Positions 33,174 through 41,636 are shown, numbered from the stretch's first letter. The stretch: 64,000 bases of DNA from a bacterium (GCA_016124945.1 WGMT01000053.1:62001-126000); one strand, 5' to 3'. Notes: generated by a model not told the origin, from the letters alone. Numbers and translations are program-made.

Positions 33174-34584
33174 GGACGGTTACCGCAGCAGTCGTGCCAT
33201 CACCCGGCCCGCCGATGACGATGTGATCCGTCCGGCAGGGCCGCCGCCGCTACCGCCGCGCCCGCAAGGTCCGCAAGGTCCCGGTGGCAACCATTGCCCC
33301 ATCTGTGGCGGCACAGGCTTCATCCTCAAGGACGTGCCACTGGGCCATCCCGACTTTGGCAAGGCGATCCCTTGCAAGTGCAAAGAGGAAGAACGTCAGT
33401 GGCGGCGGTTGAACGCCTTCCAAAGTATGAGCAACCTGGAGGCGATGGCACGCTTCAACTTCGACAATTTCATTGCCGAACCGTCGTGGCTACCGTTGCA
33501 GACGCAGCAGGTGTTGCGCCGCGCCCACGAAAGCGCCCGTCATTTCGCCGCCATGCCTGAAGGTTGGCTCCTGCTCACCGGCACCTACGGTTGCGGCAAG
33601 ACACACCTTGCCGCCGCCATTGCCAATCAGCGCGTAGACCAGGGGCAGCCCGCCGTCTTCGTGGTGATGCCCGATCTGCTTGATCACCTGCGCTCGGCCT
33701 TCGGCCCTAACAGCGAGGTGACCTACGACCGGCTCTTTGAGCAGGTGCGTGAGACGAAGTTGCTTGTCCTCGACGATTTGGGCACACAGAGCAGCACACC
33801 CTGGGCACAGGAGAAGCTCTTCCAGTTGCTCAACCATCGTTACAACGGTCAACTGCCTACGGTGATCACCACCAACCAGCGCCTCGAAGACATGGATCAG
33901 CGCATCCGCAGCCGCCTTATGGACATCAACCTGGTGGAGCGCATCCACATCACCGCGCCCGACTTCCGATCCGGCGCCAACCCGAGCCAGGGCGAACTGA
34001 GTACGCTCTCTTTGCACCATGCACAGCACTTCCACAGCTTCGAGATCAACCGGCGCAGCCTCTCCGCCGAAGAATTGAGCAACTTGCGCCGCGTGCGCGA
34101 TGCTGCGCTCTCCTTTGCCGAAGAACCGCTGGGGTGGCTTGTCCTGATGGGGACGCATGGCGTGGGCAAGACACATCTGGCTGCGGCCATCGCCAATCTT
34201 CAACGCGAACAAGGACGTAACGACGCCATGTTCGTCGTGGTGCCCGATTTCCTTGACTATCTGCGTGGCGCATTCAATCCGCAGTCGCCCATCCCCTATG
34301 ATCGCCGCTTCGACGAGGTCAAGAAAGCGCCCTTGCTCGTTTTCGACGACCTGGGCACTGAAAGCGCCACCCCCTGGGCCAAGGAAAAGCTCTTCCAACT
34401 GCTTAACTACCGCTACAGCGCCAACCTGCCCACCGTCATCACCACCAGCGCCGAACCCGGCGAGATCGAACCCTGGCTGCGCACGCGTATGTTCGACGTC
34501 GACCGCTGCCAGGTGTGGGCGCTGAAGGTTGCCAGTTATCGCGGTGGCGCGGATCAACAGGCGCGGCGCAAAGGAAAAAACTGA
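33091..34584 (+). CDS. Tandem-AAA+ DnaC/DnaI-like helicase loader
   Basis: 497 aa, about twice the size of DnaC. A Pro-rich N-terminus leads to a zinc-binding element (Cys69, 72, 95, 97). Two AAA+ domains of the DnaC/IstB type follow. AAA1 has Walker A TGTYGCGKT (163-171) and Walker B LLVLDDLG; AAA2 has MGTHGVGKT (353-361) and LLVFDDLG. The arginine-finger regions are RIRSRLMD (271-278) and WLRTRMFD (462-469). The two domains share long stretches such as TPWAxEKLFQLLN, so they arose by duplication. Both look catalytically intact. It should load DnaB from the same operon. The ATG at 33091 lies inside the dnaD-like gene (83-nt overlap). Confidence 0.88.
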   Translation: MEDLDGLLRKLSPKTTRPTNSPTSFGVEDGYRSSRAITRPADDDVIRPAGPPPLPPRPQGPQGPGGNHCPICGGTGFILKDVPLGHPDFGKAIPCKCKEEERQWRRLNAFQSMSNLEAMARFNFDNFIAEPSWLPLQTQQVLRRAHESARHFAAMPEGWLLLTGTYGCGKTHLAAAIANQRVDQGQPAVFVVMPDLLDHLRSAFGPNSEVTYDRLFEQVRETKLLVLDDLGTQSSTPWAQEKLFQLLNHRYNGQLPTVITTNQRLEDMDQRIRSRLMDINLVERIHITAPDFRSGANPSQGELSTLSLHHAQHFHSFEINRRSLSAEELSNLRRVRDAALSFAEEPLGWLVLMGTHGVGKTHLAAAIANLQREQGRNDAMFVVVPDFLDYLRGAFNPQSPIPYDRRFDEVKKAPLLVFDDLGTESATPWAKEKLFQLLNYRYSANLPTVITTSAEPGEIEPWLRTRMFDVDRCQVWALKVASYRGGADQQARRKGKN

Positions 34585-34699
34585 GAGAAGGCAAAAGGCA
34601 AATTGCAAAAGGCTAGAGATATTGTCTGGTGTCCATTCTCTGTTTCTACTTCCTGCTCATCCTGAAATCCGTGTCCTCTCTGGAACCTCGTCTAGGTTT

Positions 34700-34727
34700 T
34701 TGTCGTTAATGGGGCGTATGCTATAGT
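34700..34727 (+). promoter_or_regulatory. Promoter for the SH3 lipoprotein gene
   Basis: TTGTCG (34700-34705), 16-bp spacer, TATAGT (34722-34727). The leader contains a 13-bp direct repeat, AGATTCTCTACGA, twice (about 34782 and 34796). Confidence 0.55.
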
Positions 34728-34814
34728 ACCTTGCCGTCTGGTAATCAGATATCTTGTCCTGTCAAGGCTCGATTCGCACTTAGATTCTCTACGAAGATTC
34801 TCTACGAAAAATTG

Positions 34815-35831
34815 ATGATGCAAATACAAAAACTTGGTTTTTTCACTGTTCTCCTGTTGACGCTTTCGCTTGCGGCCTGTGGTCCGGCTGAGTCGGTTCA
34901 GCCTCCGTTGCCGACCAATACACCTGTACCAACCTTTACGCCGACGCCTGAAGTTGTGGTTGCGCCGGTAGATCCTGCGGTGGCGGCTACAGCGCAGGCG
35001 CAAGCCACCAGCGATGCCGCACAGGGATCACAAGTGGTATCGCAGCCGCCCACTGAACAGCCTGCCGCAGAGCAACCCGCGCCACCGGCTGAACCAACTG
35101 CTACAGAGACACCTGCGCCGCCCGCAGACCCGGCCGTGGTGACAAACCAGGGCATGAACGTGCGTAGCGGCCCCGGCACCAACTATGCCGTGATCGGTTC
35201 TGCCACAGCCGGGCAGCGCTTCATCGTCACCGGCAAGAATCCGCAAGGCGATTGGTGGCAGGTCAACTTCAACGGGCAAAACGGATGGGTCTTCGGTCCG
35301 TTGGTCTCGGCGCAGAACACCGGCAGTGTGCAGGTGGCCGCCAATATTCCCGCTCCGCCGCCGACGGCTGTACCGGCCCCACCTACGGCCACGCCAGTCC
35401 CGCCGCCGCCTACTGCACCACCTGAGCCAGTGGCACCGCCTGAACCAGTGGCACCACCTGCACCGCGGTACAAATTCAACATTGCGGTCGTTGGGCGTTG
35501 TGATCCCAATGGGGGTGTCACCTATGTACAGGGGAAGACCTATGTGGGTGGCGTGCCGCAGAGCGGTGATTGGTCTGTTGCCTTCAGTTACGCGCCTGAC
35601 GGCCCCATTGTGGCCTCGATCAAGGCGGGGCCACATCTGAACTATGAGGGCTGGGATCAGGGCTTCTACTCCCACATCTTGCAGTCGGATGGTCCACGTG
35701 AGGGGAATTGGTTCTTCTGGGTCGTCGATCCGGCTGGCAATCGCATCTCAGAAATGGCCAACGTGCGCACTGACGGTCAAGCCGGCGATGGGAAGTGTCA
35801 GCAGGCGGTCGTTGATTTTGATAGTCGCTAA
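34815..35831 (+). CDS. SH3-domain lipoprotein
   Basis: 338 aa. The signal peptide ends in LAAC, a lipobox, with a Pro/Thr linker after it. A bacterial SH3 domain lies at about 111-170 (NQGMNVRSGPGTNYAVIG, WWQVNFNGQNGWVFGPLV). After a second Pro-rich linker comes a ~115-residue C-terminal domain (YKFNIAVVGRCDPNGG to GDGKCQQAVVDF) with two cysteines that could pair; I cannot name it. SH3b domains usually bind peptidoglycan or other envelope ligands. Start at 34815 or 34818 (two ATGs). Confidence 0.75.
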   Translation: MMQIQKLGFFTVLLLTLSLAACGPAESVQPPLPTNTPVPTFTPTPEVVVAPVDPAVAATAQAQATSDAAQGSQVVSQPPTEQPAAEQPAPPAEPTATETPAPPADPAVVTNQGMNVRSGPGTNYAVIGSATAGQRFIVTGKNPQGDWWQVNFNGQNGWVFGPLVSAQNTGSVQVAANIPAPPPTAVPAPPTATPVPPPPTAPPEPVAPPEPVAPPAPRYKFNIAVVGRCDPNGGVTYVQGKTYVGGVPQSGDWSVAFSYAPDGPIVASIKAGPHLNYEGWDQGFYSHILQSDGPREGNWFFWVVDPAGNRISEMANVRTDGQAGDGKCQQAVVDFDSR

Positions 35832-35864
35832 ACTTTGAACCTTGGTAGGCATGAGGATCTAGTG

Positions 35865-36119
35865 ATGGTCACACTTGACGAAGCTCTTGACACTGTCGAT
35901 CAATTGTCCGTTGAACAACAGGACATGCTCATAGAGATTCTCTGGCGGCGGCAAGTTGAGCGCAGACGAACAGAAATCGCACTGAATGCAGAAAACTCAC
36001 TCAAGGAGTATTATGCAGGATCGTTGCACCCGATGAGTGCAGAATTGGTAATCGCAGCGTTGCGTCAGGAACTCACCAGCACCATCGATGAGGAAGACGC
36101 ATGCGAGAACTTGTCTTAA
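35865..36119 (+). CDS. Antitoxin of a type II RelE-type toxin-antitoxin pair
   Basis: 84 aa. GAGGA 7 nt upstream supports the ATG at 35865. The sequence LDEALDTVDQLSVEQQDMLIEI...RRQVERRRTEIA...SLKEYYAG resembles helical antitoxins that precede RelE/StbE-family toxins in cyanobacteria and Chloroflexota. It overlaps the toxin frame by 19 nt. A ribbon-helix-helix DNA-binding domain is not obvious. Because the toxin is interrupted, the antitoxin may now be free of a partner. Confidence 0.65.
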   Translation: MVTLDEALDTVDQLSVEQQDMLIEILWRRQVERRRTEIALNAENSLKEYYAGSLHPMSAELVIAALRQELTSTIDEEDACENLS

Positions 36120-36385
36120 CGCCAAAGTTTCGACGTGCATTTCCTAAGTTTGTCCGTAACGATTCTACTTTATAGGTGAAAATCGAGCAGACATTGGTGA
36201 AAATGCAAGAAGATGTGTTTTCTCCAAGCCTTGGTACGCACAAATTATCGGGCAATCTACAAGGGCTGCGGGCTTGTTCCTGTGGTTATGACTGTCGAAT
36301 TGTATTCATTATTGAAAGCGATTTGCAGACACAGTCCGAAGTAATTATCTTGCTCGATATCGGTACACATGATGAGGTCTATTAG
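36101..36385 (+). pseudogene. RelE/StbE-family mRNA interferase toxin, interrupted by an in-frame amber codon
   Basis: Read from the ATG at 36101 (GAGGA 6 nt upstream), 24 codons (MRELVLTPKFRRAFPKFV...) are followed by TAG at 36173-36175. The same frame then continues to 36385 with KIEQTLVKMQEDVFSPSL, THKLSGNLQGLRACS, YDCRIVF and LLDIGTHDEVY, the normal RelE/YafQ-type body. One base change would restore a full-length ~94-aa toxin. A GTG directly after the stop could start the C-terminal piece, but it would lack the first helix. The 3' end overlaps the next gene by 17 nt. A sequencing error cannot be excluded. Confidence 0.8.
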
Positions 36386-37679
36386 TTCCTTGCCTGTTGA
36401 ATTTCGTTCTGCGCTGAAACAAACTTTGATACTCTGGACCGGCCTGCTGATCTTCGGCGGGCTGGTTTTTTTCCTGTTGAGTACGCCGCCCGCCCGCCAG
36501 TGGTTATGGCAACAGACCGGCGAACGCGATCTGCTACCACAGATCAAAGGGCTCACCGATCTGGCCGCGGATCTGCTGCGCCCGCGCCTCGTCCTCGCCG
36601 AAGACGCGGTTGGTCCTGGCGCAGATGTGAACCCGTTCGGCGTTAACGTCTTCTTGGAACAGGAGGCCGAGGAGGCCAAACGCGAACAATTGGTGCGTAT
36701 GGCTTCGGAAGCCGGTTTCCACTGGCTGCGCCAGGAATTCCCCTGGGAAGACATCGAAATCCACGGCAAAGGTGACTTTGAGGACCGCCGTCACGAGCCC
36801 TACCGCTCCGCCTGGGACAAGTACGATCATATCGTTTCTTTGACCAACCAGTACGACATGGAACTGATCGTGCGCCTGAGCAACCCGCCGCAGTGGACAC
36901 GCGCCGGCGGCGACGAAGTGGGCACCTACGCCCCACCCGACGATTTCGCCGATTATGCTGATTTTGCCCGCGCCGTCGCCGAACGTTACCGCGGCCAGGT
37001 GCGTTACTACCAACTCTGGAACGAGCCGAATATTTACCCGGAGTGGGGTAAGGCACCGGTTAACCCCGAAGCCTACGTCGAGTTGCTACGGGTGGGCGCC
37101 GAAGCGATCCGCGCCGTCGATCCCGATGCTGTGATCATCGCCGGTGCGTTGGCTGCCACCATCGACCTGGACGGCACGCTTTCGCCTGAACATAACTTCA
37201 CCGATCTGCTTTTTTTTCAGCGCATGTACGATGCCGGCGCTGCACCCTATTTCGACATCATGGCCGTGCAGGGCTACGGCCTCTGGTCGGGGCCGACGGA
37301 TCGACGGATGCACCCGCGGGTGATGAACTTTGGTCGTCCTCAGTATGTGCGCGATCTCATGGTTGCCAACGGCGACACACACAAGCCGATCTGGATCAGC
37401 GAGATGAACTGGAACGCCGCGCCCGAAGACGTAAATCCACGTTTTGGGCGTGTGTCGCTCACCGAACAGGCCGAAAACCTGCCGCTGGCTTATGCGCGCA
37501 TTCAGGACGACTGGCCGTGGTTGGGCGTCGCCAACGTCTGGTACCTCAAGCGCGCCACCGACGCCTGGGAATTGGAACGCAAACCCGAAGCCTACTTCCG
37601 CCTGTTGGCCCCTGATTTCACGCCACAGCCGGTGTACGAGGCCATACGCGCGTATATGCAGACGACCGACGACCGATGA
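36369..37679 (+). CDS. Membrane-anchored clan GH-A glycoside hydrolase (GH5/GH39-like)
   Basis: 436 aa. One N-terminal membrane helix (LILWTGLLIFGGLVFFLLS) anchors an extracellular TIM barrel. The acid/base motif YYQLWNEPN (Glu219) and nucleophile motif IWISEMNWN (Glu345) are those of retaining clan A glycosidases. FGVNVFLEQEA, FHWLRQEFPWEDIE and LIVRLSNPPQWTR fit strands of the barrel. The substrate, perhaps a beta-xyloside or glucan, cannot be set from sequence. It overlaps the broken toxin and precedes a glycosyltransferase. The last codons come from a CGACGAC-type repeat. Confidence 0.8.
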   Translation: MMRSISSLPVEFRSALKQTLILWTGLLIFGGLVFFLLSTPPARQWLWQQTGERDLLPQIKGLTDLAADLLRPRLVLAEDAVGPGADVNPFGVNVFLEQEAEEAKREQLVRMASEAGFHWLRQEFPWEDIEIHGKGDFEDRRHEPYRSAWDKYDHIVSLTNQYDMELIVRLSNPPQWTRAGGDEVGTYAPPDDFADYADFARAVAERYRGQVRYYQLWNEPNIYPEWGKAPVNPEAYVELLRVGAEAIRAVDPDAVIIAGALAATIDLDGTLSPEHNFTDLLFFQRMYDAGAAPYFDIMAVQGYGLWSGPTDRRMHPRVMNFGRPQYVRDLMVANGDTHKPIWISEMNWNAAPEDVNPRFGRVSLTEQAENLPLAYARIQDDWPWLGVANVWYLKRATDAWELERKPEAYFRLLAPDFTPQPVYEAIRAYMQTTDDR

Positions 37680-37702
37680 CGAACGACCGACGACGGACGA
37701 CC
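37661..37702. repeat. CGACGAC-type short repeat run, copy 1
   Basis: GACGACCGACGACCGATGAC and similar 7-bp-like units run from the glycosidase 3' end into the intergenic gap. Similar runs occur near 40834, 56443 and 60438. The rest of the gap to 37803 has a short GTTCACCCCACACCG-type duplication and no gene. Confidence 0.7.
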
Positions 37703-37803
37703 CAATAGCATCTGAACAGGCTTAACCTTCATCCATCGTCCATCACCCTACTTCGTTCACCCCACACCGTTCACCCCATACCGTAGCGAGACGATCCGCC
37801 AAA

Positions 37804-40176
37804 ATGAAGCGTCACATCCTACGTCCCCATCTTTATTCATTGTTCATTATCCTCGCACTCGCTGCCTTTTTACGCTTCTACTGCCTCCCCTGCTCTTCTC
37901 TCTGGCACGATGAAGGAAATACGTGGGCGTTGATGGTGCGGAGCTTCGGCGACATCGCACGCGCCGCCGCCGCGGACATTCATCCGCCCGGCTACTATTG
38001 GCTACTTAAAGTGTGGACGAACCTCTTTGGCGCGGACGTAACGGGTCTGCGTTCGTTTTCTGCTGTGGCTGGTGTGGCAACGGTGGCGGCAGTCTATGCC
38101 GTGGCCAGGCAGGCGCTCCTGACGCAGGGAAACCAAACGTTCGCTCTGCTGGCGGCGTTGCTGGCAGCGGTGAATCCTTTTCTTGTCTTCTACAGCCAGG
38201 AAGCGCGCATGTACACGCTGCTGGCATTAGAAAGCACCGTACTTTTTTGGTCGGTGATCGCCCTGCGCCATGCCTGGGCAGAGGACCGTAACCCGGCGCT
38301 GCCGCTGATGATCTATTTTGTCAGCGCCGTCGCCGGTTTGTGGACGCACTACACGTTCGCCGTCTTGCTTGCTGTTGCCGGGTTGACTGTCCTCTGGGAA
38401 GGGGGACGCCTGTGGCGCAACCCAATGTCCGCCGACGGGGTGCGACCGTGGCGACGACAGGCTGGCGGGTTCGTGTTGATCAACGCGGGCGTGATCCTTG
38501 CCTTCCTCCCCTGGCTGCCTACGGCAATTGCCCGTGTGCTGGCGTGGCCCGCTGGCGGCGAGGACGTGGGCCTGCTCGCTGCGTTGCAAGCCACCCTGCA
38601 GATCCTGGCGGTAGGACCCCTACGCAATGCCCCGGATTTGGCGACAGGCTGGCTTGTGCTGGCCGCATTGCTGCCGTTGATTGGGCTACTGGGGCTGAGA
38701 ATAGAACGCGGATTGGGCGGATTGAGCGGATCAAAGAGGATGAAATCTGAAAAAATCCGCCCCGATCCGCGTTCTATTTCTGTCCCATTGGCCGTCTGGC
38801 TGCTCACGCCGATCTTGCTCATGTTCGGGCTCGGATTGTTTAGCGAAGCATTTTTGAAGTTCCTGATCATCGCGTCACCGGCCTGGTGCGTGCTCGTCGC
38901 CGCAGTGCCGTGGATCGTCCCCGGCCCGCGGTGGAGACGCCTGGTTGGTGGGCTGGCTGTGGGTGCGCTGGCAACGACGACGGCGTTGATCCTGTTGCCC
39001 GGCTACTATGCCGACGCCTCGGCGCGGGACAATTACGCCGGTATTGCGCGCAGCGTCGGCGTGTTGGGAGACCCAGACCACGATCTTGTGATCCTCAGCG
39101 CGCCTGGGCAGGGCGAGGTGTGGGGCTACTACGATCCTGGTGTGCCGCTGTTAGCGCTGCCACAACAACGTCCACCCGACGCCGCGGCGACGACAGCGCA
39201 GTTGGCCGCTGCCACAGCGGAGCGGCGTGAGATCTTTGCCGTTTTTTGGGCACAGGACGAGGCTGATCCGGAGCGGATTGTGGAGCGCTGGCTCGATCAG
39301 GAGGCGTTCAAAGGATTGGAAAGTTGGCAGGGCAACGTGCGTTTTACTCGCTATAGCTTACCCAATCAACTGCGCTGCTCCGCGTGGACAGATCCGCCAC
39401 GCTTCGATGACGTGGCCGAACTGGTGGAACGTTGTCAGGCCGACGGCGGCTGGCAGGCGTTGACCGGGGAATCACTGCTGGTGGGCCTGCGCTGGCGGGC
39501 GATCGCCGCGCCGGATCGCCGTTTCAAGGTGACGGTGCAACTGCTCGACAGCCGCAATCAGGTCATCGCCCAACGCGACGGTGAACCGGCAGGCGGTTCG
39601 CGCCCGACTGTGGATTGGCAACCCGGCGACCTGATCGTGGACAACCACGCGCTCTACATCCCCGTGGGCACCCCGCCGGGGATCTACCGGCTGATTGTGG
39701 CGCTCTACGACGCCGATAGCGGTGAACGCGTGCCGGTGGCCGGGCAAAATTTTGTGCATGTGGCGCAGGTCGATGTGCAGCGCGGCCCAGAATTGCCGGT
39801 GGACATTCTGCCCATCCAACACCGTGTGGATCGCGTCCTTGGCCCGGTGACATTGGTGGGCTACGACACCTACTCACGTGGCTTCGCCCATGCGCCGGAG
39901 ACACCGCTACGCCCTGGCGATCTGCTGCATGTCACCTTTTACTGGCGTGCGCCGGATCCCTTGCCTGCAGAGTGGCCCGCCGACCTTTTTCTGACGCTTC
40001 AACTGGGCGGTGCAGCGGTGACAACTCCTCTGGCGGGAGGGCTTTACCCTACCGGCGAATGGCCCCCCGGCACGCTCGTGCGGGGCGAATTCGACATCCC
40101 CTACGATGGAGAGTCCATCACACCGGAATTGATTGTGGCGGGGGTGTCTATGCAGCTTAGAAGAATAAATGAATAA
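37804..40176 (+). CDS. ArnT/PMT-like membrane glycosyltransferase
   Basis: 790 aa. About ten to twelve hydrophobic segments lie in residues 10-415. The first periplasmic loop carries LWHDEGNTWAL, where the Asp-Glu matches the catalytic acidic pair of GT39/GT83-type (C-fold) glycosyltransferases, followed by DIHPPGYYWLLKVW. ALLAAVNPFLVFYSQEARMYTLL is also typical. These enzymes move sugars from polyprenyl phosphate to envelope acceptors. Residues about 500-790 are soluble and beta-rich. A ~79-bp palindromic element (38700-38778) is carried in frame and adds about 26 residues (RIERGLGGLSG to DPRSIS) in a loop between helices. Confidence 0.78.
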   Translation: MKRHILRPHLYSLFIILALAAFLRFYCLPCSSLWHDEGNTWALMVRSFGDIARAAAADIHPPGYYWLLKVWTNLFGADVTGLRSFSAVAGVATVAAVYAVARQALLTQGNQTFALLAALLAAVNPFLVFYSQEARMYTLLALESTVLFWSVIALRHAWAEDRNPALPLMIYFVSAVAGLWTHYTFAVLLAVAGLTVLWEGGRLWRNPMSADGVRPWRRQAGGFVLINAGVILAFLPWLPTAIARVLAWPAGGEDVGLLAALQATLQILAVGPLRNAPDLATGWLVLAALLPLIGLLGLRIERGLGGLSGSKRMKSEKIRPDPRSISVPLAVWLLTPILLMFGLGLFSEAFLKFLIIASPAWCVLVAAVPWIVPGPRWRRLVGGLAVGALATTTALILLPGYYADASARDNYAGIARSVGVLGDPDHDLVILSAPGQGEVWGYYDPGVPLLALPQQRPPDAAATTAQLAAATAERREIFAVFWAQDEADPERIVERWLDQEAFKGLESWQGNVRFTRYSLPNQLRCSAWTDPPRFDDVAELVERCQADGGWQALTGESLLVGLRWRAIAAPDRRFKVTVQLLDSRNQVIAQRDGEPAGGSRPTVDWQPGDLIVDNHALYIPVGTPPGIYRLIVALYDADSGERVPVAGQNFVHVAQVDVQRGPELPVDILPIQHRVDRVLGPVTLVGYDTYSRGFAHAPETPLRPGDLLHVTFYWRAPDPLPAEWPADLFLTLQLGGAAVTTPLAGGLYPTGEWPPGTLVRGEFDIPYDGESITPELIVAGVSMQLRRINE
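38700..38778. repeat. Palindromic element carried in frame inside the glycosyltransferase gene
   Basis: AATAGAACGCGGATTGGGCG (arm 38700-38723) faces its near-complement at 38754-38778 (AATCCGCCCCGATCCGCGTT...). The 79-bp unit stays open and looks like intergenic palindromic repeats, not like flanking membrane-protein codons. Confidence 0.8.
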
Positions 40177-40248
40177 TGAATGAAGATCGGGCAGCGGTCA
40201 TCTCACCCAATGGGCAAGTGGCTTTGCTGCCCAATCTTTAATCATCAT

Positions 40249-40371
40249 TGAGTCCACTGCAAAAAGCAGGAATCAACCACAAAGAACGCAGGGAACACAA
40301 AGATTTCCACTCTATCTCTTTGTGGTCTTTGTGTTCTTTGCGGTGAAAAAGGTCTTTTTGCAGTGGAGTCA
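40249..40371. repeat. 123-bp MITE-like inverted-repeat element
   Basis: Outer arms TGAGTCCACTGCAAAAAG (40249-40266) and CTTTTTGCAGTGGAGTCA (40354-40371) match except for one base. Inside lie ACCACAAAGAACGCAGGG and CTTTGTGGTCTTTGTGTTC, imperfectly complementary. It fills most of the 40177-40476 gap; no protein is encoded. Confidence 0.8.
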
Positions 40372-40394
40372 TCATTCATCTCTTTTTCCCTCCG

Positions 40395-40424
40395 TTGACA
40401 GATTCCACCGCGGCGTAGTACTAT
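40395..40424 (+). promoter_or_regulatory. Promoter for the HxlR gene
   Basis: TTGACA (40395-40400, consensus), 18-bp spacer, TACTAT (40419-40424), about 50 bp before the ATG. It begins 24 bp beyond the MITE-like element. Confidence 0.65.
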
Positions 40425-40476
40425 GTTTGTTGTAGTGCCACGGGCGCGATAGCGCTGTTAGAGATGGACATATCCT

Positions 40477-40818
40477 ATGACACAGAGCCTTTTGTACGAC
40501 GATGTTGAAGTCCGCGCCTGTCCGGTGGAATCGGCATCGCGCATTGTAGGGCAGAAATGGACGTTGCAGATCGTCCATCATCTGCTGGATTGCCGCTGCA
40601 AGCGTTTTTGTGAATTGCAAGAAGAACTGGGCGGCGTCAACCCCAGTACGTTAAGCAGCCGGCTGAAGATGCTTGAAGACGAAGGGTTGGTGCAGCGCAT
40701 TCAAGTGAGTGCAATCCCACCACACGTGGAATACAGCCTCACCGAAATGGGCAACGAATTGGCTCCGGTTCTCCGTGAGATTGCACGATGGGGCAATCGT
40801 TGGTTGTGTTGTGAGTGA
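40477..40818 (+). CDS. HxlR/MarR-type winged-helix transcriptional regulator
   Basis: 113 aa. CPVESASRIVGQKWTLQIVHHLL is the HxlR family opening with its conserved redox-active-type cysteine, and RFCELQEELGGVNPSTLSSRLKMLEDEGLV is the recognition part (shown in family pattern RFxELxxxLxGxxxxTLSxRL). The wing ends with EYSLTEMGNEL. A strong promoter lies just upstream. HxlR regulators often sense aldehydes, thiols or quinones and control a neighbour; here the metallo-hydrolase gene follows at 40964. Target and inducer are unknown. Confidence 0.87.
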   Translation: MTQSLLYDDVEVRACPVESASRIVGQKWTLQIVHHLLDCRCKRFCELQEELGGVNPSTLSSRLKMLEDEGLVQRIQVSAIPPHVEYSLTEMGNELAPVLREIARWGNRWLCCE

Positions 40819-40833
40819 AAGACTCAGTTATTG

Positions 40834-40853
40834 CCGACTGACGACGGACGACG
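40834..40853. repeat. CGACGAC-type short repeat run, copy 2
   Basis: CCGACTGACGACGGACGACG just downstream of the HxlR stop. Same family as the run at 37661. Confidence 0.5.
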
Positions 40854-40912
40854 GGTGAACAGTGTGGTCGTTTCTTTGCAGAGTTTTGCGCGCAGCCAAT
40901 CTAAACCACTAT

Positions 40913-40954
40913 ATTTACCCGTATTTATTTACCCGTATTTATTTACCCGTATAG
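40913..40954. repeat. Three 14-bp tandem repeats before the metallo-hydrolase gene
   Basis: ATTTACCCGTATTT is repeated at 40913, 40927 and 40941 (last copy ends TAG instead of TTT). The array ends 9 bp before the ATG at 40964 and may hold regulator sites, for example for HxlR. Confidence 0.85.
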
Positions 40955-40963
40955 AAACAGGCA

Positions 40964-41617
40964 ATGATGATCGTCGATTGTTTGACTGTAGGATTGTTGC
41001 AGGAGAATTGTTATGTGTTGGGCTGTGAGGAGACAAGCAAAGCAGTGATCGTCGATCCCGGCGACAACCCGCGGGCCATTCTGGAAAGTGTGCGTAAACT
41101 GGGGCTGACGGTGGACAAGATCATTAACACCCACGCCCACTTTGACCATGTGATGGCTGTGGACCCCATCCGCCGTGTCACCGGTGCAACCTTTCATCTG
41201 CACGCAGCCGATCTGCCTGTCTTGCACGATGCGCCGGAGCGGGTGAGTTTATGGTTGAGTGCACACATCGATCCTATCGGCGATCCCGATGAATTTTTGG
41301 AACACGGACAGATCATCGAGTTCGGCAAAGAACGGCTCGAAGTCCGTTTTACACCCGGCCATGCCCCCGGTCATGTTGTTTTTGTGGACCATCAGGGCGG
41401 CCAGGTCTTTGCAGGGGACACCCTCTTCCAAGGCAGCATTGGGCGGTTTGACCTGCCCGGCGCCGACGGGCCTACCCTGTTGCGCAGCATTCGAGAGCAG
41501 TTGCTCACCCTACCCGACGAGTACGAAGTCCATCCGGGCCACGGTTCGTCGACCACGATTGGGGCTGAACGCGAGTACAACCCCTTTGTTGGGCACAGCG
41601 CTGTTTCCCTCGAATAA
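40964..41617 (+). CDS. Metallo-beta-lactamase-fold hydrolase (glyoxalase II-like)
   Basis: 217 aa. THAHFDH (His57, His59, Asp61, His62) is the dinuclear metal motif. FTPGHAPGHVVFVD and VFAGDTLFQGSIGRFDLPG supply the third His and bridging Asp, and HPGHGSSTTIGAEREYNPF is the glyoxalase II-like ending. Members hydrolyse glutathione or other thioesters, or act as unspecified hydrolases. An HxlR regulator lies upstream and a DUF952 gene 19 nt downstream on the same strand. Confidence 0.87.
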   Translation: MMIVDCLTVGLLQENCYVLGCEETSKAVIVDPGDNPRAILESVRKLGLTVDKIINTHAHFDHVMAVDPIRRVTGATFHLHAADLPVLHDAPERVSLWLSAHIDPIGDPDEFLEHGQIIEFGKERLEVRFTPGHAPGHVVFVDHQGGQVFAGDTLFQGSIGRFDLPGADGPTLLRSIREQLLTLPDEYEVHPGHGSSTTIGAEREYNPFVGHSAVSLE

Positions 41618-41636
41618 CCATTCCCTTGAGGACATT

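Noticed and set aside
33490..34608. Long open frame (372 codons) opposite the dnaC-like gene
   Set aside because: It mirrors the two AAA+ domains in the opposite strand, has no family resemblance, and follows from the codon bias of the real gene. Similar long shadows at 7-801, 5007-5993, 8186-9220 and 57238-58158 were dropped for the same reason.
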